NCBI GenBank assembly: GCA_002315285.1
Contig: DCGR01000004.1
Location: 1 to 38,813 of the forward strand
DNA: 38,813 nt
Direction: 5' to 3'
Source of the DNA: Bacteroides sp. UBA1773
Lineage (GTDB): Bacteria > Bacteroidota > Bacteroidia > Bacteroidales > Bacteroidaceae
Shown: piece after piece, positions 24,453-33,519 of the stretch
Position numbering within the stretch: position 1 is the stretch's first letter
Layout: every line of letters begins with the position of its first letter
Notes under the pieces: generated by a model
The model's database searches: none
Seen by the model: the letters and a program-made list of their open reading frames with translations, nothing else
What the model was told of the DNA's origin: nothing
Translations under genes and position numbers: made by a program

Positions 24453-25007
24453 ATGACATCGGTAAGGATGGGAAACGTAAACAATAGTGTTGCCTCGTTG
24501 TTGCCTTTGCTCCAACAGACACGGCTGGGAGTGATGGATGTGAGGCGAATGTGTGGAGGACTGACAGGACTGGACGACCTCGCACAACTGGTTGGTTGTG
24601 TGCTGGAGGGTGATGAACGGGTGGCTCGCAACGCGGCATGGGTGCTGACGCACTGCCCGGACGAGGATGTGATGTGTCTACAAGGATTTATGGACAGGTT
24701 GATAGATAAGGTGATGCGGACGGAAAACAGTTCGCTGCGCCGGCTTACGCTCCACTTGCTTGGACGTTTGGAATATGATGCCAAGAACCTGCGTACTGAT
24801 TTCCTGGATTTTTGTCTGGAACACATGCAGCAACTCGATGAGCCTCCGGGCGTACAATCGCTGTGCATGAAAATCGCCTGTAAACTGTGTCGGCTCTATC
24901 CGGAACTGGAAGAAGAATATGTGTGCATACTTCAAAACATGGAAATGGATTATTATCAGGCTGGTGTGAAGGGATTGCGAAAAAAGATGTTAAGACATGC
25001 CTTGTAG
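24453..25007 (+). CDS. HEAT-repeat-like helical protein of unknown function
   Basis: A 184-residue all-helical, soluble protein with no signal or membrane segment. Repeating helix pairs such as VARNAAWVLTHCPDE, SSLRRLTLHLLGRLEY and GVQSLCMKIACKLCRLYPEL resemble HEAT repeats, the fold also used by AlkD-type DNA glycosylases. No catalytic motif is visible. It lies 74 bases after the Nramp-like gene and 25 bases before the AlkD-like gene, so it may be a partner or accessory to that enzyme; this is inference from position and fold. ATG 24468 is an alternative start. Confidence 0.75.
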   Translation: MTSVRMGNVNNSVASLLPLLQQTRLGVMDVRRMCGGLTGLDDLAQLVGCVLEGDERVARNAAWVLTHCPDEDVMCLQGFMDRLIDKVMRTENSSLRRLTLHLLGRLEYDAKNLRTDFLDFCLEHMQQLDEPPGVQSLCMKIACKLCRLYPELEEEYVCILQNMEMDYYQAGVKGLRKKMLRHAL

Positions 25008-25032
25008 GCGAAAAGAGGCTGTTGTGACGAAT

Positions 25033-25731
25033 ATGGAAAATATATCGGACATTATGCTTGGATTGCGCAATCCCGAGAGCGTAGCCAAGTTGACGCGTTT
25101 CTTCAAGACGCATGAGGGTGATGAGTTTCTGGGTATTCCCATGCCTGTGACGCGCGAAGTGGTGAAGGCGCATTGGGATAACACATCGTTCGAGGAACTG
25201 GAATCGTGTGTCGCAAGCAGGTATCACGAAGTGCGGATGGCTGCCTTGCTGATACTGGCGCAACACTACAAGCATGCACGAAAGAACGTAGAACTGAGGC
25301 GGCAGTGCGTGGATTTCTACTTGGCCCATACAAGCCATATTGACAACTGGGACCTGGTGGATTTGAGTTGCTATGAGATACTGGGCGACTGGTTGCTCGA
25401 CAAGCCCCGCGACCTGCTGTACGACTTGGCCCGCAATGGAAAAACCATTTGGGAGCAACGCATTGGCATTGTGAGTACGATGGCTTTGATTCGGGCAGGC
25501 GAATGTGATGATACTTACCGTATTGCCGACATTTTTCTGGAGAAACCCGCTCCGCTTCCCGACTTGTTGCAGAAGGCTGCTGGCTGGTTGCTTCGCGAAG
25601 CAGGCAAACGCAATGAAGATTGCCTGCGTGAGTGGCTCGAAGCTCGTCGCACCACCATGCCTCGTACCATGTTGCGCTATGCGATAGAGAAATTCTCGGG
25701 CGAGGAACGCAAGCACTTGCTGGGAAGATAA
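25033..25731 (+). CDS. DNA alkylation repair protein (AlkD-like)
   Basis: A 232-residue HEAT-repeat protein of the AlkD/AlkC-type DNA glycosylase family, which removes bulky or cationic alkylated bases without flipping them. The NWDLVD motif at residues 105-110 supplies the Trp and Asp residues that match the active-site cleft of the family. The N-terminal helices (LRNPESVAKLTRFFKTHEGD, then FLGIPMP) are also typical. ATG 25033 (MENISDIMLG) is chosen over the in-frame ATG 24997, which overlaps the previous gene. Just 10 bases separate it from the MmcQ-like gene. Confidence 0.88.
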   Translation: MENISDIMLGLRNPESVAKLTRFFKTHEGDEFLGIPMPVTREVVKAHWDNTSFEELESCVASRYHEVRMAALLILAQHYKHARKNVELRRQCVDFYLAHTSHIDNWDLVDLSCYEILGDWLLDKPRDLLYDLARNGKTIWEQRIGIVSTMALIRAGECDDTYRIADIFLEKPAPLPDLLQKAAGWLLREAGKRNEDCLREWLEARRTTMPRTMLRYAIEKFSGEERKHLLGR

Positions 25732-25741
25732 CCGTAGGACG

Positions 25742-26086
25742 ATGGATATTGAGACGTTTCGCGTTTGTTGCCTGTCGCAGCCGTTGGCAACAGAGGACAT
25801 GCCTTTCGATGATACGGTGGTGGCGTTTCGGCTGAAGGGAAGGATTTTTGGTTGCCTGATGCTCGATAAACCTGATGTCGTGGTGCTGAAGTGTGAACCC
25901 GAACGGGCGGAGGATTTGCGGATGCGTTTTCCAGCTATCGAGGGTGCATTTCACTGGAACAAGAAGTATTGGAACCAGATACGGCTCGATGGAAGTGTAC
26001 CCGACCCATTGATAGAGGAACTTGTGCGGCATGCGTGGGAACAGGTGAATCGGAAACTTCCTAAGATTCATCGGGTGGAAGGATGA
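25742..26086 (+). CDS. MmcQ/YjbR family protein
   Basis: A 114-residue protein of the MmcQ/YjbR family, a CyaY-like fold often described as DNA-binding although its biochemical role is not established. Characteristic parts are MPFDDTVVAFRLKGRIFGCL near residues 20-39, VLKCEPERAEDLRMRFPAI near 48-66 and KKYWNQIRLDGSVPD near 74-88. It lies 10 bases after the AlkD-like gene in a short same-strand cluster. That supports, but does not prove, a link with DNA repair. Confidence 0.88.
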   Translation: MDIETFRVCCLSQPLATEDMPFDDTVVAFRLKGRIFGCLMLDKPDVVVLKCEPERAEDLRMRFPAIEGAFHWNKKYWNQIRLDGSVPDPLIEELVRHAWEQVNRKLPKIHRVEG

Positions 26087-26113
26087 GTGAAAACTAAGAT
26101 AGGGAACAGAATT

Positions 26114-26413
26114 ATGGAAGAGAAAAAGAGTGAGGTGGCTGAGATGCCTCGTTTTTGCCAAAGTTGCGGAATGCCGCTGACGAACGTGTCGGATTGTGGT
26201 ACGAATGCCGATGGAAGCCTGTCGGACGAGTATTGCAAGTATTGCTACCAGTCAGGGACTTTCACCCGCGACTGCACGATGGAGGAGATGATAGGATTTT
26301 GTGCGGACTTTGTAGGTGAGTACAACAGACATGCGGAGAAGCCGCTGACTCGCGATGAGTACAGGCAGATGCTGCAGGGATTCTTTCCGATGCTGAAGCG
26401 GTGGAAAAAGTGA
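26114..26413 (+). CDS. Zinc-ribbon domain protein
   Basis: A 99-residue protein with a four-cysteine zinc ribbon: CQSCGMPL at residues 15-22 and CKYCYQSGTF at 41-50, giving ligands Cys15, Cys18, Cys41 and Cys44. Between them, GTNADGSLSDEY matches the family sometimes listed as putative zinc ribbon (PF12674). The remaining helical part (about 55-99) is unassigned. The frame is open from a GTG at 26087 immediately after the previous stop, but ATG 26114 is the more likely start. It is the last gene before the bidirectional terminator. Confidence 0.85.
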   Translation: MEEKKSEVAEMPRFCQSCGMPLTNVSDCGTNADGSLSDEYCKYCYQSGTFTRDCTMEEMIGFCADFVGEYNRHAEKPLTRDEYRQMLQGFFPMLKRWKK

Positions 26414-26435
26414 GTGGAATCCGAGACACGAAAAG

Positions 26436-26480
26436 GCAGAAGGCAGATACTGGAGAACAGATTACGGCCTTCTGCTTTTT
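26436..26480. terminator. Bidirectional rho-independent terminator
   Basis: GCAGAAGGC (26436-26444) pairs with GCCTTCTGC (26467-26475), followed by TTTTT on the plus strand. On the other side, AAAA at 26431-26434 gives TTTT for the minus strand. It sits between the convergent zinc-ribbon and phosphatase genes. The 22-base loop is rather long. Confidence 0.85.
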
Positions 26481-26519
26481 ATTTGCGCCGGGTGTTTCTT
26501 TTGGCTACACCTCGTGTCG

Positions 26520-28643
26520 TTAGTACTTGATGCACATGATGGTGATGTCATCGTTTTGCTCGGCATCGCCGATGAACGAACGAACGTTGGCAAACAGGTT
26601 CTCGACAATGGCCTTTGGAGTGGACGAAGGGGACTCTTCGGGTTGGTTCAGGGTATGAGCCCAGTGGAGCAGCCGTTCCTCGCCAAACTGTGTCCGGTCG
26701 TTTCGCTCAGCCTCGGTGACACCATCGGAGTAGATGATGAGGCGAGTGCCTCGTTCGAGCGTGAGTTGCTCGGCTTGGAAGTCGAAAGAATCGAGTACAC
26801 CGCAGGCCAAGTTCGGTCTTGCCTTCAAGAAGTAGGCATCGCCTGTGGGAGGAATGACCACGATGGGGTTGTGGCCGGCATTGCAATAGGTGAGGGAGCC
26901 GTCATCAACGTTGAGATGTCCGTAGAACATGGTGGCAAACATGCCTGAGTTGTTGCTGCTGCAAAGCGACTTGTTGATGCGTCCCATCAAGGTGTCTGCA
27001 TCGAGTTGCATGTGGCCAAGGATGCGGAATGAATTCTGGATTGTAGCCATGAGCAATGCGGCGGGTACTCCCTTGCCCGACACGTCGCCGAGGATGAACG
27101 AAAGTTCATTGTTGTTCAGATAACAGTCGTACAGGTCGCCTCCCACTTCTTTGGCTGGACGCAGGTAGGCATACATTTCCAACCTGTTGCTATTGGGAAA
27201 CACATTGGTAAGCATCTGCATCTGGATGTTGTGGGCAATGTTGAGTTCGCTTGATAGGCGTTCCTTCTCCGACATTGTGGCCTTGAGCTTGGCAATGTGG
27301 TCTATTACTGCCGTTTGCATGCTCTTCAGTGCATTGTGCATCTCAGCCACCTCGTCATTAATCTCCATTTCAGGAAGCTTGATGTCGAACTTCCCTTCGG
27401 TAATCTTGCTGGCGGCACATGCGAAATCCACGAGAGGACGAGTGTGGCGGTGAATGATGCGTTTGTTGACGAAGAACAGGGTTATCAATCCAATTACAGC
27501 CACAAATCCTAAGCAATAGAGCAGGCCGAAGATGGGCCAGAACACGCTGGTGACTTTGCTGGCCATCATGATGAGCCAGTTGTTGCTCATCGACTGGATA
27601 ATGCAGATGGAGGAATCCTTGTAGTCTTCGTGCCAGATCCAATCTACCCGTTTGGTTCGCGTGCTGTCGTTGGAGAGTACCGAAGTGAGACTTTTCGTCG
27701 AATCGGTCCCGATGCTCAGGTTGTTGGTGTCTTTGTCGCCATCGTATTCCATCGAACGCTCTATGTCCTCGTGTTTGTTCATGTTCAGCTCAATTGAGCC
27801 CATTTCAGTCCATTGGAAATCCTTGATTTCTTCCTTGGTGAGCATTTTCGTCTGTCCTGAGATGAAGGGAGTGTCGAACAATGACCCTTCCCAGTTTCTT
27901 CCCTTGGAGAGCGGGTTGCAGATGTAGTTGTAGTTTTCATCGACAATCAACGCATTGGAGTCGTGGTAGGGTCTGATGGAGTTGAGTTCCTCTTCAAGCC
28001 ATTCGAGTGAGAGGTCGACGACCATCACGGCAAATATTTCCCCATTTTTGTTGCGGAGCGGGTAGGCATAGGTATAGACCGACCATTCCCCATCGAGGCC
28101 ATCTTCCACGTATGGAGCAATCCACTGTGGTTTGCCGGATTCCTTGGCTTTCTTGTACCATTCGATGCCGAAATAGTAAGTGTTGGGCTTTTGGAATTCC
28201 GGATCGTCTTTCGCACCGATGGCTTGGATGTATGTGATGGTGTCGCCTTGGGTGGGCATGGAATAGAAGCCGGAGAAATAGTGTTCCTTGTCGAAGGCAT
28301 ACGGCTCGAAGTAAATGCCACATCCCTTGCTGTAATCGAACGAGCGTGCCAGGTCACGTGTTATCTTGAAATATGTCTTTTGGGAAAGCTGCTCGTCTTT
28401 TTCGTACAGGAGTTGTAGGTTCTTGGCGGTGATTTGCGTGAGTAGTTCTACGTTTTGGAATACGCTTTCTATTTGTCGTGTCGATTTCTCGAGTTGTGCC
28501 TTTGCCGTCTCTAACGATTGCACCACAGTCAGTATCGCTATGAAGGCGGACATAACCAGCAGTGATGTGAGAAACAGCAAGGACGTTGCCAATACGATTT
28601 TCAGACTGAGGCGTCCGGCAAATGATTTTTTCCTTTTTCCCAT
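26520..28643 (-). CDS. Membrane Cache-HAMP-SpoIIE serine phosphatase
   Basis: A 707-residue membrane signalling protein. In order: an N-terminal membrane helix (about 15-42), a large periplasmic Cache-type sensor (about 60-350, with GCGIYFEPYAFD and GEIFAVMVVDLSLEWL), a second membrane helix (about 366-390), a HAMP linker (about 390-445), a coiled-coil stretch, and a PP2C-type SpoIIE phosphatase (about 495-705). The phosphatase shows GGDLYDCYL and FILGDVSGKGVPAALLM with the metal-binding aspartates, and NAGHNPIVV. It probably dephosphorylates an anti-sigma-factor antagonist in response to a periplasmic ligand, but no such partner is in this window. It is last in a four-gene set, 30 bases after cvfB. 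Confidence 0.92.
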   Translation of the reverse strand: MGKRKKSFAGRLSLKIVLATSLLFLTSLLVMSAFIAILTVVQSLETAKAQLEKSTRQIESVFQNVELLTQITAKNLQLLYEKDEQLSQKTYFKITRDLARSFDYSKGCGIYFEPYAFDKEHYFSGFYSMPTQGDTITYIQAIGAKDDPEFQKPNTYYFGIEWYKKAKESGKPQWIAPYVEDGLDGEWSVYTYAYPLRNKNGEIFAVMVVDLSLEWLEEELNSIRPYHDSNALIVDENYNYICNPLSKGRNWEGSLFDTPFISGQTKMLTKEEIKDFQWTEMGSIELNMNKHEDIERSMEYDGDKDTNNLSIGTDSTKSLTSVLSNDSTRTKRVDWIWHEDYKDSSICIIQSMSNNWLIMMASKVTSVFWPIFGLLYCLGFVAVIGLITLFFVNKRIIHRHTRPLVDFACAASKITEGKFDIKLPEMEINDEVAEMHNALKSMQTAVIDHIAKLKATMSEKERLSSELNIAHNIQMQMLTNVFPNSNRLEMYAYLRPAKEVGGDLYDCYLNNNELSFILGDVSGKGVPAALLMATIQNSFRILGHMQLDADTLMGRINKSLCSSNNSGMFATMFYGHLNVDDGSLTYCNAGHNPIVVIPPTGDAYFLKARPNLACGVLDSFDFQAEQLTLERGTRLIIYSDGVTEAERNDRTQFGEERLLHWAHTLNQPEESPSSTPKAIVENLFANVRSFIGDAEQNDDITIMCIKY

Positions 28644-28673
28644 GCTTCTGTATGTTGTTTGGTTGTTGTCAGG

Positions 28674-29540
28674 TCATTCTGTCGCTATGGCCATGATGCC
28701 ATTGTCGGTGAGTGTGATGAGTCTGCGGCGATAGAGGTCTCCGACTGCCTTCTTGAAGGTCTTCTTGCTTACTTGGAACGTGTCGTAGATGAGGTCGGCA
28801 TCCGTTTTGTCACCAAAAGGTATCTGTCCGCCATGGTCATCGATGTATTGCATGAGTTGCTCGGCAAAGCTGCCTACCTTCTGGAATCCATCCTGTTGCA
28901 GCGTGAGGTCGATCTTCCCATCCGCGCGGACGGTCCGCACGTATGCTTTCAGTCTCATTCCGGGATGAAGGGTCTGGAAGACTTCGTTGTGGTAGATCAT
29001 GCCGGAAAATTGGTTGTCGGCAACGACTTTCCAGCCCAATGGGGTGCGTTGCCACACGATGATGTTGATAGGCTCGTTCTCCTTGAACATGGGCACACGT
29101 TTTGAAAGGAACTTGTCAATCTTGGCCGAGGCCACAATGCGGTAGCTGCTGTCGTCGAGGTAGGCATGGACGAAGTGCCGTTCGCCTTGGCACATCTTCT
29201 TCTTCTGCTCCCGGAACGGGCAAAACAGGTCTTTCATCAGTCCCCAATTGAGGAAAGCGCCATACTGGTTGACCCATGATACCTCCAAGCAAGCAAATTC
29301 GCCCACCTTCACCAAAGGATGCAGGGTGGTGGCTATCAGCCGCTCCTCATTGTCGAGGTAGAGAAATACTTCGAGTTCGGAACCTGTCGCGCATCCTTGG
29401 GGTACATACCTTGTGGGCAGCAGTATTTCTCCGGCCTCTCCTCCGTCGAGATATACGCCAAAGTCCACGGCCTTTACGACTTTCAGTGTGTTGTAGTCGC
29501 CTAATCGAATTTTCAAATCATGTTGCTTTGCTTGTTCCAT
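28674..29540 (-). CDS. cvfB: S1-domain RNA-binding protein CvfB
   Basis: A 288-residue protein of the CvfB family, which carries several S1-like OB folds and a C-terminal winged helix and affects gene expression after transcription in Gram-positive bacteria. The first repeat (LKVVKAVDFGVYLDGGEAGE, then ILLPTRYVP, about residues 17-46), the second with FACLEVSWVNQYGAFLNWGL (about 84-104), and the final IYDTFQVSKKTFKKAVGDLY (about 250-270, winged helix) are clear. It sits 20 bases after the lolD-like gene. Confidence 0.9.
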   Translation of the reverse strand: MEQAKQHDLKIRLGDYNTLKVVKAVDFGVYLDGGEAGEILLPTRYVPQGCATGSELEVFLYLDNEERLIATTLHPLVKVGEFACLEVSWVNQYGAFLNWGLMKDLFCPFREQKKKMCQGERHFVHAYLDDSSYRIVASAKIDKFLSKRVPMFKENEPINIIVWQRTPLGWKVVADNQFSGMIYHNEVFQTLHPGMRLKAYVRTVRADGKIDLTLQQDGFQKVGSFAEQLMQYIDDHGGQIPFGDKTDADLIYDTFQVSKKTFKKAVGDLYRRRLITLTDNGIMAIATE

Positions 29541-29560
29541 ACGCTGTTTTGCTTTGTCGT

Positions 29561-30220
29561 TCAGTGGGTTGAAGCTATCATTCCATCCTTCAGGTGAATA
29601 GTCCTGTCGGTAAGTCGTGCCAGTGACTCGTCGTGGGTGACAATTACAAAAGTCTGTCCGAACTGTTCACGTAGGTCGAAAAACAACTGGTGCAGCTCTT
29701 CCTTGTTTTGGGAGTCGAGGCTTCCTGATGGCTCATCAGCCAGGACCACCGAGGGATGGTTGATCAGTGCACGGGCCACGGCTACACGTTGTTTCTCTCC
29801 GCCGCTTAGCTGGGCGGGCTTGTGGTCGCTTCGGGTTGTGAGGCGCAGTGTCTGCAACATCCGTTCGGCCTCTGCACGGGCATCACTCTTGTTCTTCCCA
29901 CCGATAAGTGCGGGAATCATCACGTTTTCCAATGCGGTGAATTCAGGCAAAAGCTGATGGAACTGGAACACAAAACCGATGTGTCGGTTGCGGAAAGCCG
30001 AGAGTGCTTTCTCTTTCAGGCTGCTCACGTCGATGCCATCGATGCGTACCGATCCGCTGGTGGCCTTGTCGAGAGTGCCGATGATGTGGAGCAGGGTGGT
30101 CTTTCCAGCTCCGCTGGGTCCTACGATGCTTGCCACTTCACCTTGGCCGATGTCGAGGTCGATGCCACGCAACACTTGCAGGTTGCCGAAATTCTTGGTG
30201 ATTTGTCGGATTTCAATCAT
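29561..30220 (-). CDS. ABC transporter ATPase, LolD/MacB type
   Basis: A 219-residue ATPase subunit. Walker A GPSGAGKTT is at residues 34-42, the Q-loop at FQFHQLLPEF near 88, the ABC signature LSGGEKQR near 138-145, and Walker B with ADEPSG near 161-166. It most resembles LolD, which powers release of lipoproteins from the inner membrane, or the related MacB-type efflux ATPases. No permease (LolC/E or FtsX-like) is next to it, so it is an orphan ATPase here. It overlaps the upstream antiporter gene by 8 bases. Confidence 0.9.
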   Translation of the reverse strand: MIEIRQITKNFGNLQVLRGIDLDIGQGEVASIVGPSGAGKTTLLHIIGTLDKATSGSVRIDGIDVSSLKEKALSAFRNRHIGFVFQFHQLLPEFTALENVMIPALIGGKNKSDARAEAERMLQTLRLTTRSDHKPAQLSGGEKQRVAVARALINHPSVVLADEPSGSLDSQNKEELHQLFFDLREQFGQTFVIVTHDESLARLTDRTIHLKDGMIASTH

Positions 30221-32339
30221 TGCTTTTTGTCCATTTGTAAAGCCAACGTTTCACGATGTCATAGAACCTTGTTTCCGTTTGCCGCATAGGGCTGAAGAAC
30301 GATGGCAAGGTCAATGCCTCGCTCAGCAGGTCTGGATATACCAGCATCAGGCTGTTGTTGGCAAAGTATTTGCTGATCTGTACGGGGAGGATTTCAAAAC
30401 TGTTCTGATACGAGATGGATCCAGGACGTGCCGAGATGATGATGAGCAGGTGGTCGTAGGCCACTTGCCCCGTCAGGTACAACAGGTCATCCCAGTCGCT
30501 GAGTTCTGAATATGCGGTACGCACCGATTTCATTCCATCGGCTATGCCTCTCACCTGCTTCAGCGTGGTGGTGGTGCCCCAGAAATGGATGCGGCAGCCT
30601 AATGTGGAGGCCATGCGGCACAGTTGCACCACCCATTTGCCGAAGCCCTGTTCAAACTCGGCCTTGTCGGGGATAGCCACCACAATCCGCCGCAAGGTGT
30701 TGGCCGGCATGAGCAGTTTCGTGATGGTGAGCTGGCAATTGGAGTTCTTGATGAGGTGTTCGAGGGTGCTTCCCAAAAACGAATCGAAGGGCGACCGCTT
30801 GTGGTGAAGGCCTATTACCAAATCGGTGACGTTGTTCTCTTTGGCAGTGTGTATCATGCTTTGTGCCAAATGCAGGCCGTAGCGAAGCATGGTTTTTGCG
30901 GACACGTCGGCGGCCGAAGCCACACGCGCGGCTTGCTCGAGGGCGCGTCGGCAGGACCGTTCTTTCTTCACCGATGTGTTCTCGTCGTTGATGATACTGA
31001 GTATCACAATCGGTTCGGCGGATTTCCGATGATGGAGCAGGATTGCCATATCCATCAGGTTGTCGATGTTGTCGGGATTGCTGATGCTGACCATGAATCG
31101 TTCAGGGTTTCCCATAGGCTCCGTGGTGTTGATGCTTTCGGCCGTGGCAAGATGTCGGGCGGCCCGGTCGGTGGCCAATGAGCTAATGATGCACGAACAG
31201 AGAATCATGAGCACCACACCATTGAGCATGTCGCTGTTCATGAGTTGTTCGCCAGGTGCGATTTCAAGCTGTGTGCCCACCATCATCATGGCAAGTGCTC
31301 CGGCGGCATGGGCCTCGGTCAGTCCGAACATGAGGTTGCACTCTGTCCAGTTGCGTTTGAACAGTCGTCCTGTCAGCATGGCTGCCACGGCTTTGGTCAG
31401 TGTGCCAGCTGTGAGCAGCAATGTCAGGATGAGCAACGTGTTGACGTTGGGTAGTGAGCGTACGTTGATGAGCATTCCTACACCGATAAGGAAGTAGGGA
31501 ATGAAGAGGGCATTGCCTACAAACTCGATGCGTGTCATCAGGGGTGACACATGGGGGATGTAACGGCTCATGACCAAACCTGCCAAAAAGGCTCCGAAGA
31601 TGCCTTCCAGCCCATTGAGCTTCGCAATGCCTCCGCAAAGGAACACGATGGCCAGCACGAAGGCGAAGAGAGTGGTCGGCTCGGAACAACGCCGGAAAAA
31701 GAAGCGGCAGCAGCGGGGCACGATCATGATGACGGCCGTGATGTAAATGGCCACACGCATGGTGAAATATACCCAGAAAAGGTTGCTGTCGCCGCCGTGG
31801 ACCAACCCTGAAATGCCTGCCAGCACGAACAAGGCCAACAGCAACGCTATCATGGTGGCAATGATGGCGGCGATGACCATCGGATGCTTTTGGATGCCAT
31901 AACGGCTCACGATGGGGTAGCTCACCAATGTGTGTGAGGCCAGGATGCAGGCCACCAGCAACGAAGCCCATGTGGAGAAATGCAACACATGCACGCCTAT
32001 CAGCCATCCAGTGACGAAGGGAATCAGAAAGGTCATGATGCCAAACGCCATGCCTTTCAGCCTGTGGCGCTTCATGCCTTCCATATCCATTTCCAGTCCG
32101 GCAAGGAACATGATGTAGTAGATGCCTACATTGCCGAAAATCTCGAAGCTGGCATCGCGGTTCAACACGTTCAGTCCATGCGGGCCTATCAGTGTGCCAG
32201 CCAGAATCATGCCTATGATGTGGGGAATACGTAGCCGGTTGAGCAGCATGGGTGCTAACAGGATAATCGACAATACAATAAGGAAAATCCATGTAGGGTC
32301 GATTACCGGAAAATGTATATCCATGCCTGTAATATCCAT
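30213..32339 (-). CDS. Cation/proton antiporter with Usp-like C-terminus (CPA2 family)
   Basis: A 708-residue membrane protein. The first 400 or so residues contain about a dozen hydrophobic segments of the Na+/H+ exchanger fold of the KefB/CPA2 type, which exchanges K+ or Na+ for protons. The soluble C-terminal 290 residues lack the KTN (TrkA-N) domain of KefB/KefC and instead look like two universal-stress-protein folds, the first near 415-560 (with VTDLVIGLHHKRSPFDSFLG, then LEHLIKN). Usp fusions may sense nucleotides. ATG 32339 is chosen, about 20 bases after a perfect -7 element; an in-frame TTG at 32351 is less likely. It heads the lolD-cvfB-phosphatase unit. Confidence 0.88.
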   Translation of the reverse strand: MDITGMDIHFPVIDPTWIFLIVLSIILLAPMLLNRLRIPHIIGMILAGTLIGPHGLNVLNRDASFEIFGNVGIYYIMFLAGLEMDMEGMKRHRLKGMAFGIMTFLIPFVTGWLIGVHVLHFSTWASLLVACILASHTLVSYPIVSRYGIQKHPMVIAAIIATMIALLLALFVLAGISGLVHGGDSNLFWVYFTMRVAIYITAVIMIVPRCCRFFFRRCSEPTTLFAFVLAIVFLCGGIAKLNGLEGIFGAFLAGLVMSRYIPHVSPLMTRIEFVGNALFIPYFLIGVGMLINVRSLPNVNTLLILTLLLTAGTLTKAVAAMLTGRLFKRNWTECNLMFGLTEAHAAGALAMMMVGTQLEIAPGEQLMNSDMLNGVVLMILCSCIISSLATDRAARHLATAESINTTEPMGNPERFMVSISNPDNIDNLMDMAILLHHRKSAEPIVILSIINDENTSVKKERSCRRALEQAARVASAADVSAKTMLRYGLHLAQSMIHTAKENNVTDLVIGLHHKRSPFDSFLGSTLEHLIKNSNCQLTITKLLMPANTLRRIVVAIPDKAEFEQGFGKWVVQLCRMASTLGCRIHFWGTTTTLKQVRGIADGMKSVRTAYSELSDWDDLLYLTGQVAYDHLLIIISARPGSISYQNSFEILPVQISKYFANNSLMLVYPDLLSEALTLPSFFSPMRQTETRFYDIVKRWLYKWTKSND

Positions 32340-32359
32340 GCGTTGCTGCAAATTTGTGG

Positions 32360-32367
32360 CAAATTTA
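32360..32367 (-). promoter_or_regulatory. Promoter -7 element for the antiporter operon
   Basis: TAAATTTG on the minus strand matches TAnnTTTG perfectly, 20 bases before ATG 32339. The expected leader is only about 15 bases. No obvious -33 element. Confidence 0.65.
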
Positions 32368-32410
32368 CGAAAAAACTTTTGTGGCGCCCCCTTTTTTCAT
32401 TGAAATATAC

Positions 32411-32418
32411 TAATTTTG
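32411..32418 (+). promoter_or_regulatory. Promoter -7 element for asd
   Basis: TAATTTTG matches TAnnTTTG perfectly and diverges from the antiporter promoter. Transcription from about 32424 gives a leader of about 85 bases. That leader carries an in-frame ATG (32428) which the conserved enzyme N-terminus does not use. Confidence 0.7.
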
Positions 32419-32508
32419 CCGCGCAATATGAATGCCGCAACGGCCGAATCGTCACATGGATTCCCGGCCTTGCGGAAAACAAATAACAACTTAATACAAA
32501 CAGAACCA

Positions 32509-33519
32509 ATGACTATTGCTATTGTGGGCGCAAGTGGCGCCGTAGGACAGGAATTTTTGCGTGTGCTCGATGAGCGTGATTTCCCAATCGATGAACTTTT
32601 GCTTTTCGGCTCTCAGCGTAGTGCCGGACGAAAATATGCTTTCCGTGGTAAGGAAATAGAAGTCCGCTTGCTGCAACACAACGACGACTTCAAGGGGGTC
32701 GATATTGCCTTTACCTCGGCTGGGGCGGGTACCAGCCGTGAATATGCCGACACCATCACGAAGCACGGGGCTGTCATGATCGACAATTCTTCCGCTTTCC
32801 GTATGGATGCCGATGTGCCTTTGGTGGTGCCAGAGGTGAACGCAGCCGATGCACACAACCGTCCGCGTGGCATCATTGCCAACCCCAACTGCACCACCAT
32901 CCAGATGGTGGTTGCCCTCAAGGCCATCGAGCAGCTCTCACACATCCGCCGGGTTCATGTGGCTACCTATCAGGCAGCCAGTGGCGCGGGTGCTGCGGCC
33001 ATGGCAGAGCTCTACGAGCAATATCGGCAGGTGCTTGCCGGCGAGCCTGTCACCGTCGATAAGTTCGCTTACCAACTGGCGTTCAATGTCATCCCACAGA
33101 TTGATGTGTTCACCGACAACGGTTACACCAAAGAGGAAATGAAGATGTTCAACGAAACGCGTAAGATCATGCACTCCGATGTGTCGGTAAGTGCCATGTG
33201 TGTGCGCGTTCCTGCCCTGCGCAGCCATTCCGAAAGCATCTGGGTGGAGACAGAGCGCCCCATCGGGGTCGAGGAGGCCCGTGAGGCATTTGCCAAGGGT
33301 GAGGGACTGGTGTTGATGGACAACCCCGAAAAGAAAGAGTACCCTATGCCCCTCTTCCTCGCAGGCAAGGATCCCGTCTATGTCGGCCGGATCCGTAAGG
33401 ATCTTGCCAACCCCAATGGACTCGCATTCTGGATCGTGGGCGACCAGATCAAGAAGGGAGCGGCCCTTAACGCGGTGCAGATAGCCGAGTGTCTCATCCG
33501 GGGCGCAGCACAAAAGTGA
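32509..33519 (+). CDS. asd: Aspartate-semialdehyde dehydrogenase
   Basis: A 336-residue NADPH-dependent enzyme that reduces aspartyl phosphate to aspartate semialdehyde, the branch point to lysine, diaminopimelate, threonine and methionine. The cofactor loop GASGAVG is at residues 7-13, the catalytic Cys128 is in NPNCTTIQM, and the substrate-binding region with RSHSESIWVETE lies near 240. ATG 32509 (MTIAIVGASG) fits the family start; the frame is open to 32416 but upstream residues look like leader. It stands alone under its own promoter and ends before a strong hairpin. Confidence 0.96.
   Translation: MTIAIVGASGAVGQEFLRVLDERDFPIDELLLFGSQRSAGRKYAFRGKEIEVRLLQHNDDFKGVDIAFTSAGAGTSREYADTITKHGAVMIDNSSAFRMDADVPLVVPEVNAADAHNRPRGIIANPNCTTIQMVVALKAIEQLSHIRRVHVATYQAASGAGAAAMAELYEQYRQVLAGEPVTVDKFAYQLAFNVIPQIDVFTDNGYTKEEMKMFNETRKIMHSDVSVSAMCVRVPALRSHSESIWVETERPIGVEEAREAFAKGEGLVLMDNPEKKEYPMPLFLAGKDPVYVGRIRKDLANPNGLAFWIVGDQIKKGAALNAVQIAECLIRGAAQK

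Noticed and set aside
24745..26161. Two minus-strand frames of about 350 codons
   Set aside because: They overlap each other and are antisense to the AlkD-like and MmcQ genes, which have clear motifs and tight operon spacing.
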